Source: Plasmopara viticola (taxonomy: Eukaryota > Oomycota > Peronosporomycetes > Peronosporales > Peronosporaceae). Taken from it: a DNA stretch of 64,000 bases. Positions 11,160 through 23,262 of this stretch are shown in pieces. The DNA is taken from positions 868,001 to 932,000 of the forward strand of contig MBPM02000014.1 in NCBI GenBank assembly GCA_001695595.3, written 5' to 3'. The stretch's first letter is position 1. Each line of letters opens with the position of its first letter. The notes beneath the pieces are model-generated. The model saw only the letters and a program-made list of their open reading frames with translations, did no database searches and had not been told where the DNA came from. Both the position numbers and the translations under genes were made by a program.

Positions 11160-12932
11160 TCGGCCTTGCATATGGTATTTTATTCACGCGGACATTTTCC
11201 CAACAGGTTATGGGACCTACAAGTCCAACATTACAAAATGATGTGGGTGGCAAGACTTGCGTACATTGCCCATTATGGTCACACGGTTGGCAATTCCTGC
11301 AGTACTGCAAAAGTGCGTAGTATTGTTACATACGAGCGACATTGATTGCACTCAACTTTATTGATTCTCGCAATACGGTACATGTACATATCATTCATAT
11401 CTGCTCGTTGTTGCTAGTGGTAGTAATAACAGGATTAGTTGGAGTAGTATAGGGACCAACTTTACGATGATAAGCGACATTTTCACTGAAACCTGTAAAG
11501 CTGTCGGACACCAACACTATATGAAGTGATCTGCAAAGTCTACAACCATCATAGCTTTGACTTCTTCGCATATGAATTTCTGAAGGTCTGTAAAGGTATG
11601 AATTTTCTCATCAGGCGCTTCGTCTGCACAATCAAGTCCGATAATCGCAAGATACCTTGGTTGCTTGTATCGACCTTGATTGAATGGTAAACAAGTAATT
11701 AATATCGCAATGTTGCAAGGGTATCTACAAATTGCGATCGCCAACACAGACTAGAAGCCATTGTCGTACCGATTCCTAACATTTTGTAAATATGTAGGAA
11801 TGTTTTTCTTAATTACGATCGAGAAGATGACAACCCATAAGGCTGACAGATACGGAATTTTTTATTTTCGACTTTTTTTTTCACTTTCTTCATTCGACAT
11901 ACTGCACAGAATGACAGCGTCTTTATCCTAGGCGTTGCCGAGATCATCGAAGCCCATGTAATTCATTGTTGGTTGGGCGCTTAGAGCGTAGCAATGGCCA
12001 CTGTATTACTACTACTACCACTACCTGGAGGTATACGGATTTTACCGTACCTCTATGTACGCGAGCTCTCCGTGCTTCTGATGCTTAATACTATGTCCTG
12101 TTTGCAGTCCTACTCATGATGGCACGTGTTGCTGCCTGCACCTAGCAAGATCAAGGCTCGGGTTTGACGCTAGGCCCGCCTCCGCAAATACGCACGGCCC
12201 TGCTTCGCAGCCAACCCGTTTGGGTTACGCGACTCAAATGATATTCTCTGCTATGATTAGCACCCTTAAACCTAACCCTTTCTTCCCAATCAAAGACAAA
12301 AATCGCTTTCTCATAGACCCGACCCCGAAAATCCGGATGCGCATGCCGTCCGTATCAATTTGACAAGTATCATGATTACATTTGCCAGATCCTACTGATA
12401 GCGCACTGGACGCCACTTAAGCGCCGATAGTTAACACAATTAAAGCGGGTGCCTGATCACTCAGTCAGTGATATATACTCTACCCTCGCAAGGACGCTTT
12501 GTTTCTATAGAAAGCGAGAGAGGGTGCGTATATACCACAGCGTGTATAATTCGACCGTCAGACAAGTGTACAGTTCTTGCGGAAAAATCCTCACCAGATC
12601 AAAGCGCCTTTTCAATGCTTTTGCGTCAGATGGTGATAGGCTGGGCTGCGAAACGTATATGTACCTGACTGATTCCTGTTTTCGTTGCTTTACTGCTACA
12701 CAAGGGTAACATACGGTGCTCTTATCAAATGTAGTAAGAGGTCAAAAAAAAAACGCGTCTGGTCCGAACTATTACAAATCCTCAAGCTACTTCATATATA
12801 TCAACCATGCAGATCAGCTTCCTGATACTTCGTTTGCTAAAATTTGGACGCAACTTGAGAGCTGTATTTTCAGTCTCAAATAATAATTTGTACTCATTAG
12901 TGTATGTTTGCCAGATTCTGAGACTGATTCGA
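11160..12932. other. Intergenic DNA upstream of the repeat-protein gene
   Basis: No supported gene. The minus-strand frame at 11310-11023 (95 aa) is cysteine-rich at its N-terminus (CRNCQPCDHNGQC) but lacks a signal peptide, and it runs up to the core promoter and through the microsatellite, so I do not call it. A short TAC run lies at about 12003-12022. Confidence 0.4.
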
Positions 12933-13004
12933 TAAGGGAGCGCCTATAGCTACACCGCCCTCTTTATGATGACCAATCAAAGTACAGCTTCATATCTTCA
13001 GCCA
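12933..13004 (+). repeat. Left terminal inverted repeat of the MULE
   Basis: This starts TAAGGGAGCGCCTA and runs through ACCAATCAAAGTACAGCTTC to TTCAGCCA. It matches the reverse complement of 14917-15008 almost base for base, apart from the 22-bp tandem duplication present only in the right copy. Confidence 0.9.
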
Positions 13005-13039
13005 GTTATGCAATTATTGGGATGCTGATGGATATGGGT

Positions 13040-14275
13040 GGACCGCATGTACGTGTTCGATGGCCATTGTGGTGTGAATGTGGAGTCTCGCTTGAACGTA
13101 CGCATTATTACCGGCTAGCGTGGCAACACCACTTTGTCACGAACAAGTTTGTCCGCCCCAACTTTGCTCGTGTAGCCAAGAATTTCGAGGCCGACTTTAC
13201 GCTCATTAATGCGTGCAACATTGTCGATGAAGATTAATAGGAACACAAACTTCATTCGGAAGTATTTGTCCTTTTTAACATTGAAATACACTTGAGCATT
13301 ATTGGCGGCACATTTTACAGTGGCGAAATGAAGAAGGCGATCTTTAGTATGATGAATTACTATTTGCCTCTGAATGATGTGATGATCGTGCAGGCTTCAG
13401 CCAACTTTGGCGGGTCAGGACACACAGCTCTCTTTTGGGCTCTCTGGAACGGGCAAGACGACGCTCTCGGCAAAACCAAAGCGCGACCTCATTGGTGACG
13501 ACGAGCTCGGCTGGATGACGAGTATATATATAATCTTGAAGGCGGCTGCTATGTCAGGACGATTAATTTGAGTCAAGAGACGAACTCCGATATCTTTAAT
13601 GCAATTTGCCCGGATGCCTTGCTTGAAATTATGTTGATCGACGATAATAATGAACCCGACTATTTCAACTCAAGCAAAACGGAATATGGTCGCGTATCGT
13701 AATCAATTTCCCACCTTCTCCGCCATCAACCTCAACCTCGTGACATTTATCCGAGTGTCATCCTCTTTATCACGTGCGATATGTACGGCGTGCTTCCTCC
13801 AGTATCAAAGTTGTCAACAGGTCAGGCGCGGTACCATTTCTTGTTGAATTACTCGGCCAGGGTGGCGGGTACGGAACGTGGCATTACGGAGCCACAAGCG
13901 ACGTTTTCGACGGACTCTGGAGCTGCGTTTATGACGCTGCACCCGACTAAGTATGCAACTTTATTCGATTGGAATCTGTGGGGACGCAATACGAATGTGT
14001 ATATGATTTATACGGGCTGGACTGGTGGCGTGTATGGGGTGGGGAAACGCATAGAGCTGCAGTACACGCGTAAGTGTGTAGATGCAGTGCTTAACGGCAA
14101 TATCGAAAGGACAGCGTTTGTTTAAGATCCTGTGTTTGGCTTTGAGCTTCCCACATTTGTAGAAGGCATGCCATCTGAGATGTTGAATCCAAGAGACGCG
14201 TGGACGGACAAGGGTGCGTTCAGCGATATTTGGCCGCCTCGTTTGAACAATTATTCTGCCAAGCAAAGACCGATC
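13040..14275 (+). pseudogene. Captured, decayed fragment of ATP-dependent phosphoenolpyruvate carboxykinase
   Basis: PEPCK (ATP) converts oxaloacetate and ATP to phosphoenolpyruvate, CO2 and ADP, the first committed step of gluconeogenesis. Across several frames the family signature is colinear: VFDGHCGVN (about 13050), HFVTNKFVRP, GTFYSGEMKKAIFSMMNYY (about 13309-13365), the P-loop GLSGTGKTT (13437-13463), IGDDELGW (13491-13514, with Leu for the usual His), EGGCY, GSKTE-like SSKTE, GVLPPVSKL, VAGTERGITEP, TGWTGGVYGVGKR, MPSEMLNPRDAW. There are stops at 13116, 13235 and 14123, and frame changes near 13113, 13433 and between about 13680 and 13780. The first 100 or so residues and the last 30 or so of the roughly 540-residue enzyme are missing. 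It lies wholly between the MULE inverted repeats and is surely not an enzyme gene now. No intron-like gaps are obvious, so capture from an intronless gene or a transcript is possible. Confidence 0.9.
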
Positions 14276-14863
14276 TAGTTACGGCCCGGTGATGTGTAAG
14301 TTGCATGCATAATTTTAATATGAAAAGATTGATACCAAGATTGGACCTTTTGTCTTGCGTTGCCGATATTTTTCTTGGGTACAAGACAGGCAGGATCCCT
14401 TTGACGAAGTGTAGCAAGGATATTACGAGGGGGTGCGCCAGCTTTGGTCATCGTAGAAATGATGGTCTCTTTCTCCGGGGTTAGCGTCCGGTTGACCGCA
14501 TAGGCTGCGGGGTCAGAGGCAGCCTCATGTCCAGAATGCTCGCCACACATCAACTTTATGTCCCATAAGTAGTTACCAGATTGCTGCAAGACGCGTTCCA
14601 CAATAGCCAGCCATTGACAGCTTGTTTTTAACGTAGATGTGTTCCGAATGCCAATTACCCTTTTTCTTGTAACAACCACTGTGAACACATCCGAGCCAAA
14701 TCTTCCTTAATTCGCCTGTTTTGCTCTTTTTGGTACGATTGAGTCTCACAGCAAAGCCGTTCAATTTGGCAAAAGCCTTAAAAGTGCTTTCCGCCTCTTC
14801 AAAAGTAGAAAAAATGGCATTTTCAAGGTTCGACATGGTGGTTGCGTGGTAAAGCAATGACAA
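14275..14863 (-). pseudogene. Truncated Mutator-like (MULE) transposase, FAR1-type DNA-binding region only
   Basis: The minus-strand frame starting at 14863 (or at the second Met, 14836: MSNLENAIFSTFEEAE) has the FAR1/MULE N-terminal pattern: F-E-E-A-E, FAKLNGFAVRLNR, KKSKTGELRKIWLGC. After a frame change near 14640 the frame 14688-14275 continues it with STLKTSCQWLAIVE, CGEHSGHEAASDPAAYAVNR, LTPEKETIISTM, GAPPRNILATLRQRDPACL and a K-N-I-x-N-A-R ending. In full-length MULE proteins this region binds the terminal repeats and precedes the DDE catalytic domain. Here the DDE domain is absent and PEPCK-derived sequence begins instead. It reads inward from the right inverted repeat, the usual arrangement. 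Not functional. Confidence 0.85.
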
Positions 14864-14916
14864 ATAATCTGAGGAATGGAATATCTGCCGGCGCTTGAAA
14901 ATTTGTGATAAAGCGG

Positions 14917-15008
14917 TGGCTGAAGATATGAAGCTGTACTTTGATTGGTCAGCATAAAGAGGGGGGTGTAGCTTTAGGCAGTGGGGTGTAGCTTTAGGCG
15001 CTCCCTTA
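14917..15008 (-). repeat. Right terminal inverted repeat of the MULE, with internal duplication
   Basis: This is the inverted match of 12933-13004. It holds a tandem duplication of about 22 bp: GTAGCTTTAGGC occurs twice, at about 14968-14979 and 14988-14999. The left copy has the segment once, so the two ends have diverged since insertion or the duplication came with the founder. Confidence 0.9.
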
Positions 15009-15164
15009 AATAATCAAAACGTTTATCCTACTCTTGTCTTATTTTTGGTTCTGCATGTGCACATGAATTTGCTCTGCAGCGTTGTATATCGATAATGGCA
15101 TTTTTGTGACCTGGCACTACTTCAACGGCTTGCGGGCTTTTATGAGAGTACGATTTTTAAGCAT

Positions 15165-15480
15165 ATACGACAGCGATGGGGTGACGCCCTCCTTCCAAGC
15201 GCGGGGGCTAAATGCTCGCGCGCTTCGGGCGGGTGCTCTCGAGCATCTGCAGGTCTCTAACGAGTCTCACCCTCGACGCGGCGGTCTCCAGCACCAGAGC
15301 GCCACCTGGGCTCTTACCAAGGCAGAGATAAACAAAATAATGGAAGACCCTCACGACCTCGGTGCTGGCTGCACTGCTCGCGGACACCACTCTATGCCGT
15401 GGATTAGCCAGACTGAGCCTAGCACGTGCATAACTTGGCAACGCGATAACGTAATACAATACAATACAATACGACAGCGA
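15165..15480 (+). mobile_element. SINE copy 2 with perfect 12-bp target-site duplication
   Basis: The element spans about 15177-15468 (292 bp), starts at TGGGGTGACGCC and ends in an (AATAC)n tail. It is flanked by identical ATACGACAGCGA at 15165-15176 and 15469-15480. It lacks about 20 bp at the 5' end compared with copies 1 and 3. GGGCTAAATGC (15205-15215) and CTAACGAGTCTC (about 15257-15268) stand where pol III A and B boxes would be, about 40 bp apart, but the B-box match is only partial. The element sits about 160 bp from the MULE end. Overlapping short frames are chance translations. Confidence 0.92.
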
Positions 15481-18400
15481 GATGGTTATTGCATTTGCAG
15501 CCCTTCATGCTGCTAAGCAGCTGGACATGACTTTCGAGCTCTACCGGCAAAGTACACGCACTTCGGCCCAGGAATTAAAAGCTCCGGTAACCTCGAAACA
15601 ACTTTATCTTAGTGTCTTGGCATATAATGTGCAACGTAATCTCTGGCAAACGTTGAGTTCCACAAACGTTGAACCACCTTTGTAAGTATGTCCAGGGAGC
15701 TGACGGTACCCATCTTTGGGTGCTACTCCCCGAGCAAGTTAAAACGTATGTGTTCATAAACGCTTTAATGGTAGGCACGCCTCGCACTCGAGTCTTTAAA
15801 ATGTAAGCCGCAACGATGTTGAAGACGATTCAAATCGCTTTTCAAGGAGTACACACACAAACAGGCCCGCTTTGCCGGATAGCCTCAGTTAAGCAGCTCC
15901 CGTCCTATAAAATTGGCGGTATTCGTAGGCTTGCTGAATCGAGTCCAGTCACGATGAGCTCAGATGTTGCCGAAGTAAGAAATATACGCTGCTTCCACTG
16001 CAAAGATAGAGCATCTTGTCCCAAATGGGGCCAACCTTCGTCTCATTCAAGAGCTAAAAAAGGTCATAAAAGGATCATTGTCAGAAATCGCAAACTCTTT
16101 GCCTGGGAAACGCCGGCCACCAGCAGGGGGCAGATGCCCTATCGAATAACACTTAAGTCCATATGATGGGTGTGTGGCTGACATACACTATGTCAGCCTT
16201 GCCCTCGAGAAAGGCACAGTTTTCAAAGGAAGAGCCAGCTGCGGTGGACCGTTCGATAGACACGTCAGCAAATGAAAGTATAAAAATCTTTTTAAATCTT
16301 CGTGACTCTAGCCCGTCGCTCAATTTTGCGAGCCAACAAGCGATTGCGGTTTTTTAGAATACTTTGACGTATAAGAGAGAGCAACTGAAATAAGTCAGCT
16401 TCGGTACGTTAATTAAATGCTAGGTTTGAGACATCCCAGGGGTCAAAGCGGACCTGGCCGTGAAAGTTGAGAATTCTGACAGCACAAAGTCATTTCTTTT
16501 CTTTGACAAGAACAAGTCCTGGGCATGCGGTGGCTACAATTTGATCAAATCTCAATCTGTAGACATTAAAGACCATAGGTGCCAGCCGCCCAATGTTTCG
16601 CTCGCAATAGAGCTTTGGCACTTCGTGCTGTCACTCCTGCTAAGCGCACGGCTTTAAATAGGATGCCTGGGTAAAGGTTTGCTCGAGATTAACATGGAAG
16701 GTATCGATGGTCCTGTTATCTCCCTAAAGGTAGTTGTGACGATGTTTTTGAAGCCTTCAATAATGGGTAGCTTGTAGCAACGGCTGCCGTAGACGACTAA
16801 GGTAGTAGTTTATTGTGGGTGACATGATTATTAGAATCAGAGCCACCGGCTGCAAGTACCAAAGTTTTGCAATTGGGTGACATAGGTCCGCACATCACAT
16901 TGCTGAATGCAATTCCACAAGTGAATAACAAAGTTGAGCCAACTGTTAAGTAACAAGTTTAGTAAGGGGCTTAAGTGAATTTGTAACACACATTTGGTAC
17001 TTTAGGGTAGCAAAGTACCACTAGGAGCGGAGAACATGGCTCCGCTTAAGGAGAATAGGTATAGAATCTACTAGGCATAATGAACGACCCCCTTTTCGGC
17101 AAAGCGAATTTAACTGTGGAATGCTACTTCTTCTCTCACTTTAATCGTAGGCACTGTCAGAGATGTCACGCTTACTGACTGTGAAGCTGCTGGATTTTTG
17201 ATTTAATAAAAATCTCAGAGGTCGTATGTTTTTAAAGTTAAGAAAGAACCACCTGAGACGAAGCTGTCTCGTACTAAGTAGCGTACGTTGCAGATCGGCT
17301 CAGAGATATTAAAGCATATCAAAGATCATGCATATCCTTTATTTAGAAAAAAAAGTCAGGTAAGGTGTCGAGAAACCTCCACTAAAATTCCCCCGGTAGA
17401 GGATTCGGCATGAGATTGAAGCTGTGCCAGGCAGGACTATTGTCCAACCAAACAATTGCCACCGACATGAGAGAAATGCGATATAATAATGTCTCTTCGC
17501 CGAGACGACAAAGAGTGACATGGTTAAGTAGCCATAATATCCGCAGTCATTACCGACTTTTTTTGTGTTCCCAAACCGAACGAATATAATAATTTATTAT
17601 AAGCTAACTGTGCTACCGTACCTACACAAACACAAATTTTGATGAGAATACTGTCGTTCAACATCATGCCCAGTTGTTCGAGTGTACATTTACAGTGTAT
17701 TGATTTGGTCGACGGATATGTTATATATCCAAATGCGATAGTCCTGACGGCACGTAGTATGCAGTATAACTAGTCGAATACCAAACGCCCCAACAATTGA
17801 ATGCCGTTCGGCATTAAGCAGCCCTACTAACTAACGTTTTTTTCGACCATTGCTGGCTTTTTTCCCGACATACTATGACGATATAGCCCCTTTTAGAAAG
17901 ATCGATCGCCAAAAATTTACATAGGCCACATAATGCATTATTTTGAGGTCATGGGCTCAATGAAAGTTAAATCAACGTCGGCAAATGCGGCTTTGTGGTG
18001 GAAGAGCTTAAAGTGTTTGTCTACTTTTTTTAGCAGATATGGGGTTCATGCACAGGCCGAGATAGCGAAAGCCGTCGTGTGTTCGCCTATGCCACGTTCC
18101 CATAATATGGGGAAGGTTTTGAGTGAGAACATTTGGTATTATATTCTCTAAGAGGCTCACGATCCACTGCTTGGCAGCATTCTCGGTCTAAGAGAGAAGT
18201 AGGGCTTGGTAAGTACCCACAAGTAGTGACCTACTGAGTTGACCCTATGTGGCACGAGCAAAGTGTGTCAACGGGTGAATTTTTCGCTATATGCGACTGC
18301 ACGATTGGCAAGCTTGTCAGTGCTATAAGCAGCTGGAAGTTCACTAGCTTTACTTTATGCTCAACATTTTCTAATACTCGGTAGGCATTACTATTAGCGT

Positions 18401-21400
18401 TGACATTTCTCAATGCAGTATATTGTATAAGGTACTTCGTTTTCGAAAAAAATCTCGAGCTTAATGCCTTTAAAGACAATAATATGTCTATGCTATTGTT
18501 TTATAATGCAGACCCAAATACATTTCCGTGGTCTTCATCGGTGGGCGATGCTGGATTTTCCGCATCGATCGAATAAGCGCTGGCTGCGAAATGTGCATAT
18601 TCGACAGCACAAAGTCAGTTTTGTGTCCTTGACAAGACCCCCTGCGACTAATTTCTGAATTGTCTGGCTAAAGTAGCACGTTCTCTGATATAGCTTAAGG
18701 GGTAAAATGTAAATGCTAGTCGCCTAGTCTCGTACCACAGAGTTTTAGTGGGTTTATACTCCTACCTTTGCTAAGCGTGCAATTCCTTTCAGAAATTATT
18801 TGGAAAAGTATACACCCGAGATGAACAGGGGAATCACAAAATCAATAACGTTCCTTGAAGCGGGTATCCAAGTTCAATCAACTACCGTAAATAGATTTTT
18901 TTTTTTACTTTCGATAACATGAATGTCATTGGCAAATATCATAGCGGTCTTTTCGTCTATCCACGGAGAATCCGCTTCTTCACGGATAATTGTCTGATTG
19001 AGCAACTTTGCTATTGAGTGACGGTACCAAAGCAATAGCTCTGTTCCTTGACGATGTCTCTGAAGGATATGGACTTCCAGGGTCTTGTCTTGAGCCCAGA
19101 CCTTGCTGCACGTGCGATTTGTAGCGCCAGGTTGTCATACTTTAACTTATTACCCATTCACCTGATCGGACATGTAATCCTAACTGATCTAAATGGCAGG
19201 TGTAGAAGATCCAAGATTCAAATAGAATGCGGCTGCGCGTGCGATGTGCAACCCCGAATTGGCATACTCGGTCCGATCAGCCATCCACTAGTTGAGCAGG
19301 TACACCTAGCTAATTGAACTGGTAGCTCACAAAAAGGCTAAAGTGCGGCGATTGTAATATAAAAGTAAACCACGATTGGTCAAGGCGTTGCTGCATAGTC
19401 GATCAAATACCACATGAAAGATCCGATGGTGCCTTGCAATCGTGCCTTTAGATTATTAAAGTAGATCGGGTCACTAAGTCAATCATTTTGCGAAATCGAT
19501 ACGTGCAGAACACGCTCAGTTTTGACAGCGTATCAGTATGGTAATTCCTGGGTTTTCTAGTAACAGTGCTAAATACCTCAGCGATGGCTTAGCATTTGTT
19601 GATCGCCAATTAGCTATCGATCTCGCCAAATATGAGCTTTTGGTATAAACTTTCATTCATCAGTTCGACTTTTGATCCCGTTGAGCACTTACCTCACTGG
19701 TTCAACTCGACTTCAAAAATAGGAACGAGCTTGCTACACATCTCAGGACCTACGCAATTTGTTTTGTAAGACGCATGGAAAGAGAACCTTAAATCCTGCT
19801 TCTTTCATGTGGTAGGTCGCCTTAATTGAGGCTGCAATCAAGCAATTGATATCAAGCGAGAGCCTTTTGGAGCCACTTCGTCCGAGTCTTCTGACCTACC
19901 GCTCTTTATTGCCTTTAGCTGAGCTATACAAAGTGATCTCGTGCATACTTACGTACTAGATTCGAATTACAATTATGACTTCGCTTAATCGTAATTGAGA
20001 TGAGGCGTATCGCGTTAGCCAGAGCATTCTACTTCTCTGACTTTTACTCTAATGTGAAAGTATGCTTCGCAATAAACGTAGAGACCTCCGCGAAGGGTGG
20101 GGCGATTGTGTCGCAGAGCTTTTGACACATGATCGCTCTAGACTTGGAGCCTAGTAGATGAACCCTCGGCTTGACAGCAGCACTGCTCGTCGCAAGAGGT
20201 TCTTTCTCAGACTAGGATAGTTTATCGGCAGCCTTACACCACCGACATTCCGTACTCACTTTTTGTCGTTTGCTTGCAGCAGGTTAGTGCCATAGCAAAA
20301 TTTGCCGTGACATTGACGACACTTAAAGGTCGTTTCGGATTCGACAAGACAAAATTCAGCACCTTCAACAGAACCATCGTAGTATGTCAGAAAGTGAGTT
20401 TTCCGAATACTTTCTGTGTCCTTGGATTTAATAGTGGTTTAGCCACATCTGCACAGTTTGCATTGCACCAGTGTAACATATTGGCCGAGCCAAGCTTCTT
20501 TCTGAAAACTTTCTGCTGTTATAGAAGCGGCGAATTCGCAGTGAGCGCGAATACCCCAAAGTTTATGATTTTATACAAATAGTCGGAAAGAAAGAGATTC
20601 TTGTTCGCCGAAGATGCATCTATCTGCTTAGGCGTATGACTTGTTTGTGCACATACACACGATCTCTGCTCGCAAGCGGAAATTGGTCCTTTCCATAACC
20701 ATGTTTTTGCACAATAGTGCACTCGAGGAACAGAATGATCACCACCTCCTCCTGCGGTTTATAATTGACACGGCTGCTATAAGTCAAAGTCAAATGAGCA
20801 AGGCCTTGTCACTGCGCTTGGATTGGCAAGTAATCTACCAAAAGGTGCTCGCTGGAAGCAGCTCTCGCTGCATGTCATGAGAAACATGATTAGTTTTAAG
20901 TCAAGGCAACATGGGCGAGGATTTATAGCTGCGAATTAAGTGTTCCGCTATTCTCTAAACAGTGCTCGTAGACTTTATTTAAAGGGCTTTTGATGTGACG
21001 GCTACAAATAGCACTCGTTTTGCATCTCGTCTTAGTCAAAGGGGATTTCAAATTTCATGATGATAATTGACAAATGCGCGCGGGCTATATATTCTTATAT
21101 ACTGGGATCCGGTGTGGACAAAGCAAAATTCGGTGTGGTTGAAGGCAAATCCGACTAAGGTCAATTTTATTACTGGATGTCTGGATCCGGCTACACGAGA
21201 TGTCTATTGTAAAGGTGATAAAGCGAGTAGTTTATTACAAGTGTTGTAATTTACAAGCACGGCATAGTAATTTACGTGCCACTTTTTCGCGAAGTGAGCC
21301 ACTCGCCTGTTGTACGTTTTTGTAAAGTCAACCATGTCAACCATAACACGCGGCTAGTACTTTTCCTCGACGAGCGTTTTCTCAGTGGATTACGCGCCAC

Positions 21401-23139
21401 TCCACATGCATCGAGCCTTAGTGTCTTGCCTTCAGCTAGTCATACATTGTACTGAATACAGCGAGCGCTGTGTTGAATAAGCTTCGCTCCGCGGTATACG
21501 TGCCACTTAACGCGCAATGATAGTGATTCGCCGAAACCACCTTGGCTTTCAGTCAGCTATCTCACTTATAACATGCTCTACTTGCTAGTACTCACCCTGT
21601 CGTTGAGCGGTCTTCATTGTCTCAGTACAGCCATGCCATTATCGGCTTGCAGTGAGTGCTGCTTCCTGCGAGCAAGACTTAGTATTTACGCCATTCTTCC
21701 AGTATGGTCACTTGTATCAATCAATGTCTCTGGCATTTTGATGTCCAGCACATGAAAGGACCTGATCCAGTGTCCGAGTCAGTAAAGCTCCTACTTTTTA
21801 ACATATATGGATTTATGTCTCACCAAAGTCCTACTAGGATAGCATTTAAGGCGTTTGACATTCAGGCAGCCAAGGTATTTTATCCTTTCAGCCACGTCGT
21901 ACTTCACTCCTTGCTCTTAGATCTAAGTATTTATCGTTTAGCGCCTACAAGTCGACAAACTGTACATCCAAATTCACCAGTCAAATATCGTGACCCTCGT
22001 TCTTATCGTAGAACGCTCAGTGACGATGTCATGTAAATTTGCTTTTAGAGGCTCAACATAAGACTGTTTCTCTTCGACAGTGAAGCATCGATCGCGATTT
22101 TCCGACACCCTTGAGTCGCCAAGGATATTCCATGATGTACCGTTAATGTATGTGGATGGATCGACAATCAGCAATCTAGGCTTACAAGCGCAATTTGTTT
22201 TCATCTATATTTTTTTTCTTTAAAACAATGCTCGTCGACATCCCACTACTCCCTGAGGTACGACAGAATCGTTTCTTTCGTAAGCGGGCCACTCCGCGTC
22301 TACTGGATGTTGCCGCTTCTAGCGGCCCTTTGAACGTCTCATTGACCGTACGATTTATGCATATACAAAATTGGTGCTAAACCTCAAGAGCAGGTACTGC
22401 CACAGATAAATCGTCGACGGATGCCTGATTTGTTGTCCTGCATCTTGACGTTTTTCCCCTTTCTGTTAACGCTTTAAGTCATGAAGACCTGGCATATGAT
22501 TAGCCTTATCTCAGCGAGCTTCTAATTTCTTGTGCTCATAAGTTGTTAATTTCACGGCTTCCACGAGATAAATGAGGTACATTCAAACATCTTCATTTGG
22601 GCTGTGCTTGTGCGCAGTTTACTACTCTTCTTAGAATTTGTTGCAAGCCATTCAGCAGAGCTCGTAGCTCCCAGATAAACTCAAAATATTTTTCTTGCAC
22701 CCCTGACGGATAGCAAGAAAGCATGATATAACAATGTGCGTATAGTTGGGTAGCATTACAATTTAGCGCTTCAGCTCATCCCAAACTGAGAGCACCGCCA
22801 TATATGAAGTTTTGCTCGTGAGTGTCCGTTTGTGTGCTCTTTTAGGATGACAAAAGCCACTCACGGTTACTCCATCGGAAACAATGCGGACATCATGGCC
22901 AATCTGATGTTTCTAATCTTGAGCAGGAAGATTATTTTCCTCGCCTTGCAAGTATTTCACACTCACTGATAGTTTTATCGACATACAGATTTGTCGGGCA
23001 TACAAAATAGATGCCAAATAGAGTCTAGGTAGCTAGCGTTGTTACTACAAAAGACGAAGATCTGAAGTACAATTTTGATTCGAAAGGCTCCAACTAACAA
23101 TTCGTTGAGCCAAAATTTTTCGGCTCTTTTAACATATCA

Positions 23140-23262
23140 GTGGCCCTACATGTACAAGTGACATGTAAAGACCTACAAGGTCTACCATAGGGTCAATCCG
23201 CGTCTTACACGTCGGCTTCTTCGCCAAGCCTGCCAATACCGGCGAATTGTTGAGTGCGCAAT
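23140..23262 (-). repeat. Short diverged fragment of repeat family R1
   Basis: The plus-strand sequence GGGTCAATCCGCG, then ACACGTCGGCTTCTT, then CGGCGAATTG parallels GGGTCAAACCCGCGG, ACACGTCTGCTTCTT and AACGAATTG in R1 copy B (about 53280-53340). The implied minus-strand peptide keeps the pattern KKPTCKTRIDP. Divergence is high and the borders are uncertain. Confidence 0.5.

Larger units (their letters stand above)
12933..15008. mobile_element. Pack-MULE-like element carrying a captured PEPCK fragment
   Basis: This is a 2.08-kb element bounded by terminal inverted repeats of about 70 bp that both start (T)AAGGGAGCGCCTA. Going inward from the right end is a minus-strand remnant of the N-terminal FAR1-type domain of a Mutator-like transposase. 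From the left end, on the plus strand, is a degenerate ATP-dependent PEPCK gene fragment. The two remnants meet at about 14275 and between them fill the interior. Just outside the GGGAGC ends, TTCGATAA (12928-12935) and TTAAATAA (15006-15013) agree at 6 of 8 positions and may be a worn target-site duplication; MULEs normally make 8-11 bp. Captured host-gene sequence inside MULE ends is the definition of a Pack-MULE. All coding parts are broken, so it is not autonomous. Confidence 0.8.

Noticed and set aside
11023..11310. Cysteine-rich 95-aa minus-strand frame as a small secreted protein
   Set aside because: No signal peptide, it runs through a microsatellite and ends at the next gene's core promoter, and its cysteines are confined to the first third.
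12234..12416. Telomere-like CCTAACCC near 12268
   Set aside because: A single short match with no array; no sign of a chromosome end.
13022..13498. Independent small genes at 13022-13237, 13292-13498 and 13781-14125
   Set aside because: They are successive pieces of one PEPCK reading broken by stops and frameshifts.
16440..20500. A clear dispersed repeat linking 16.5, 18.6 and 20.3 kb
   Set aside because: Only about 15-40 bp align convincingly between the first two and less with the third; too little to name a family.
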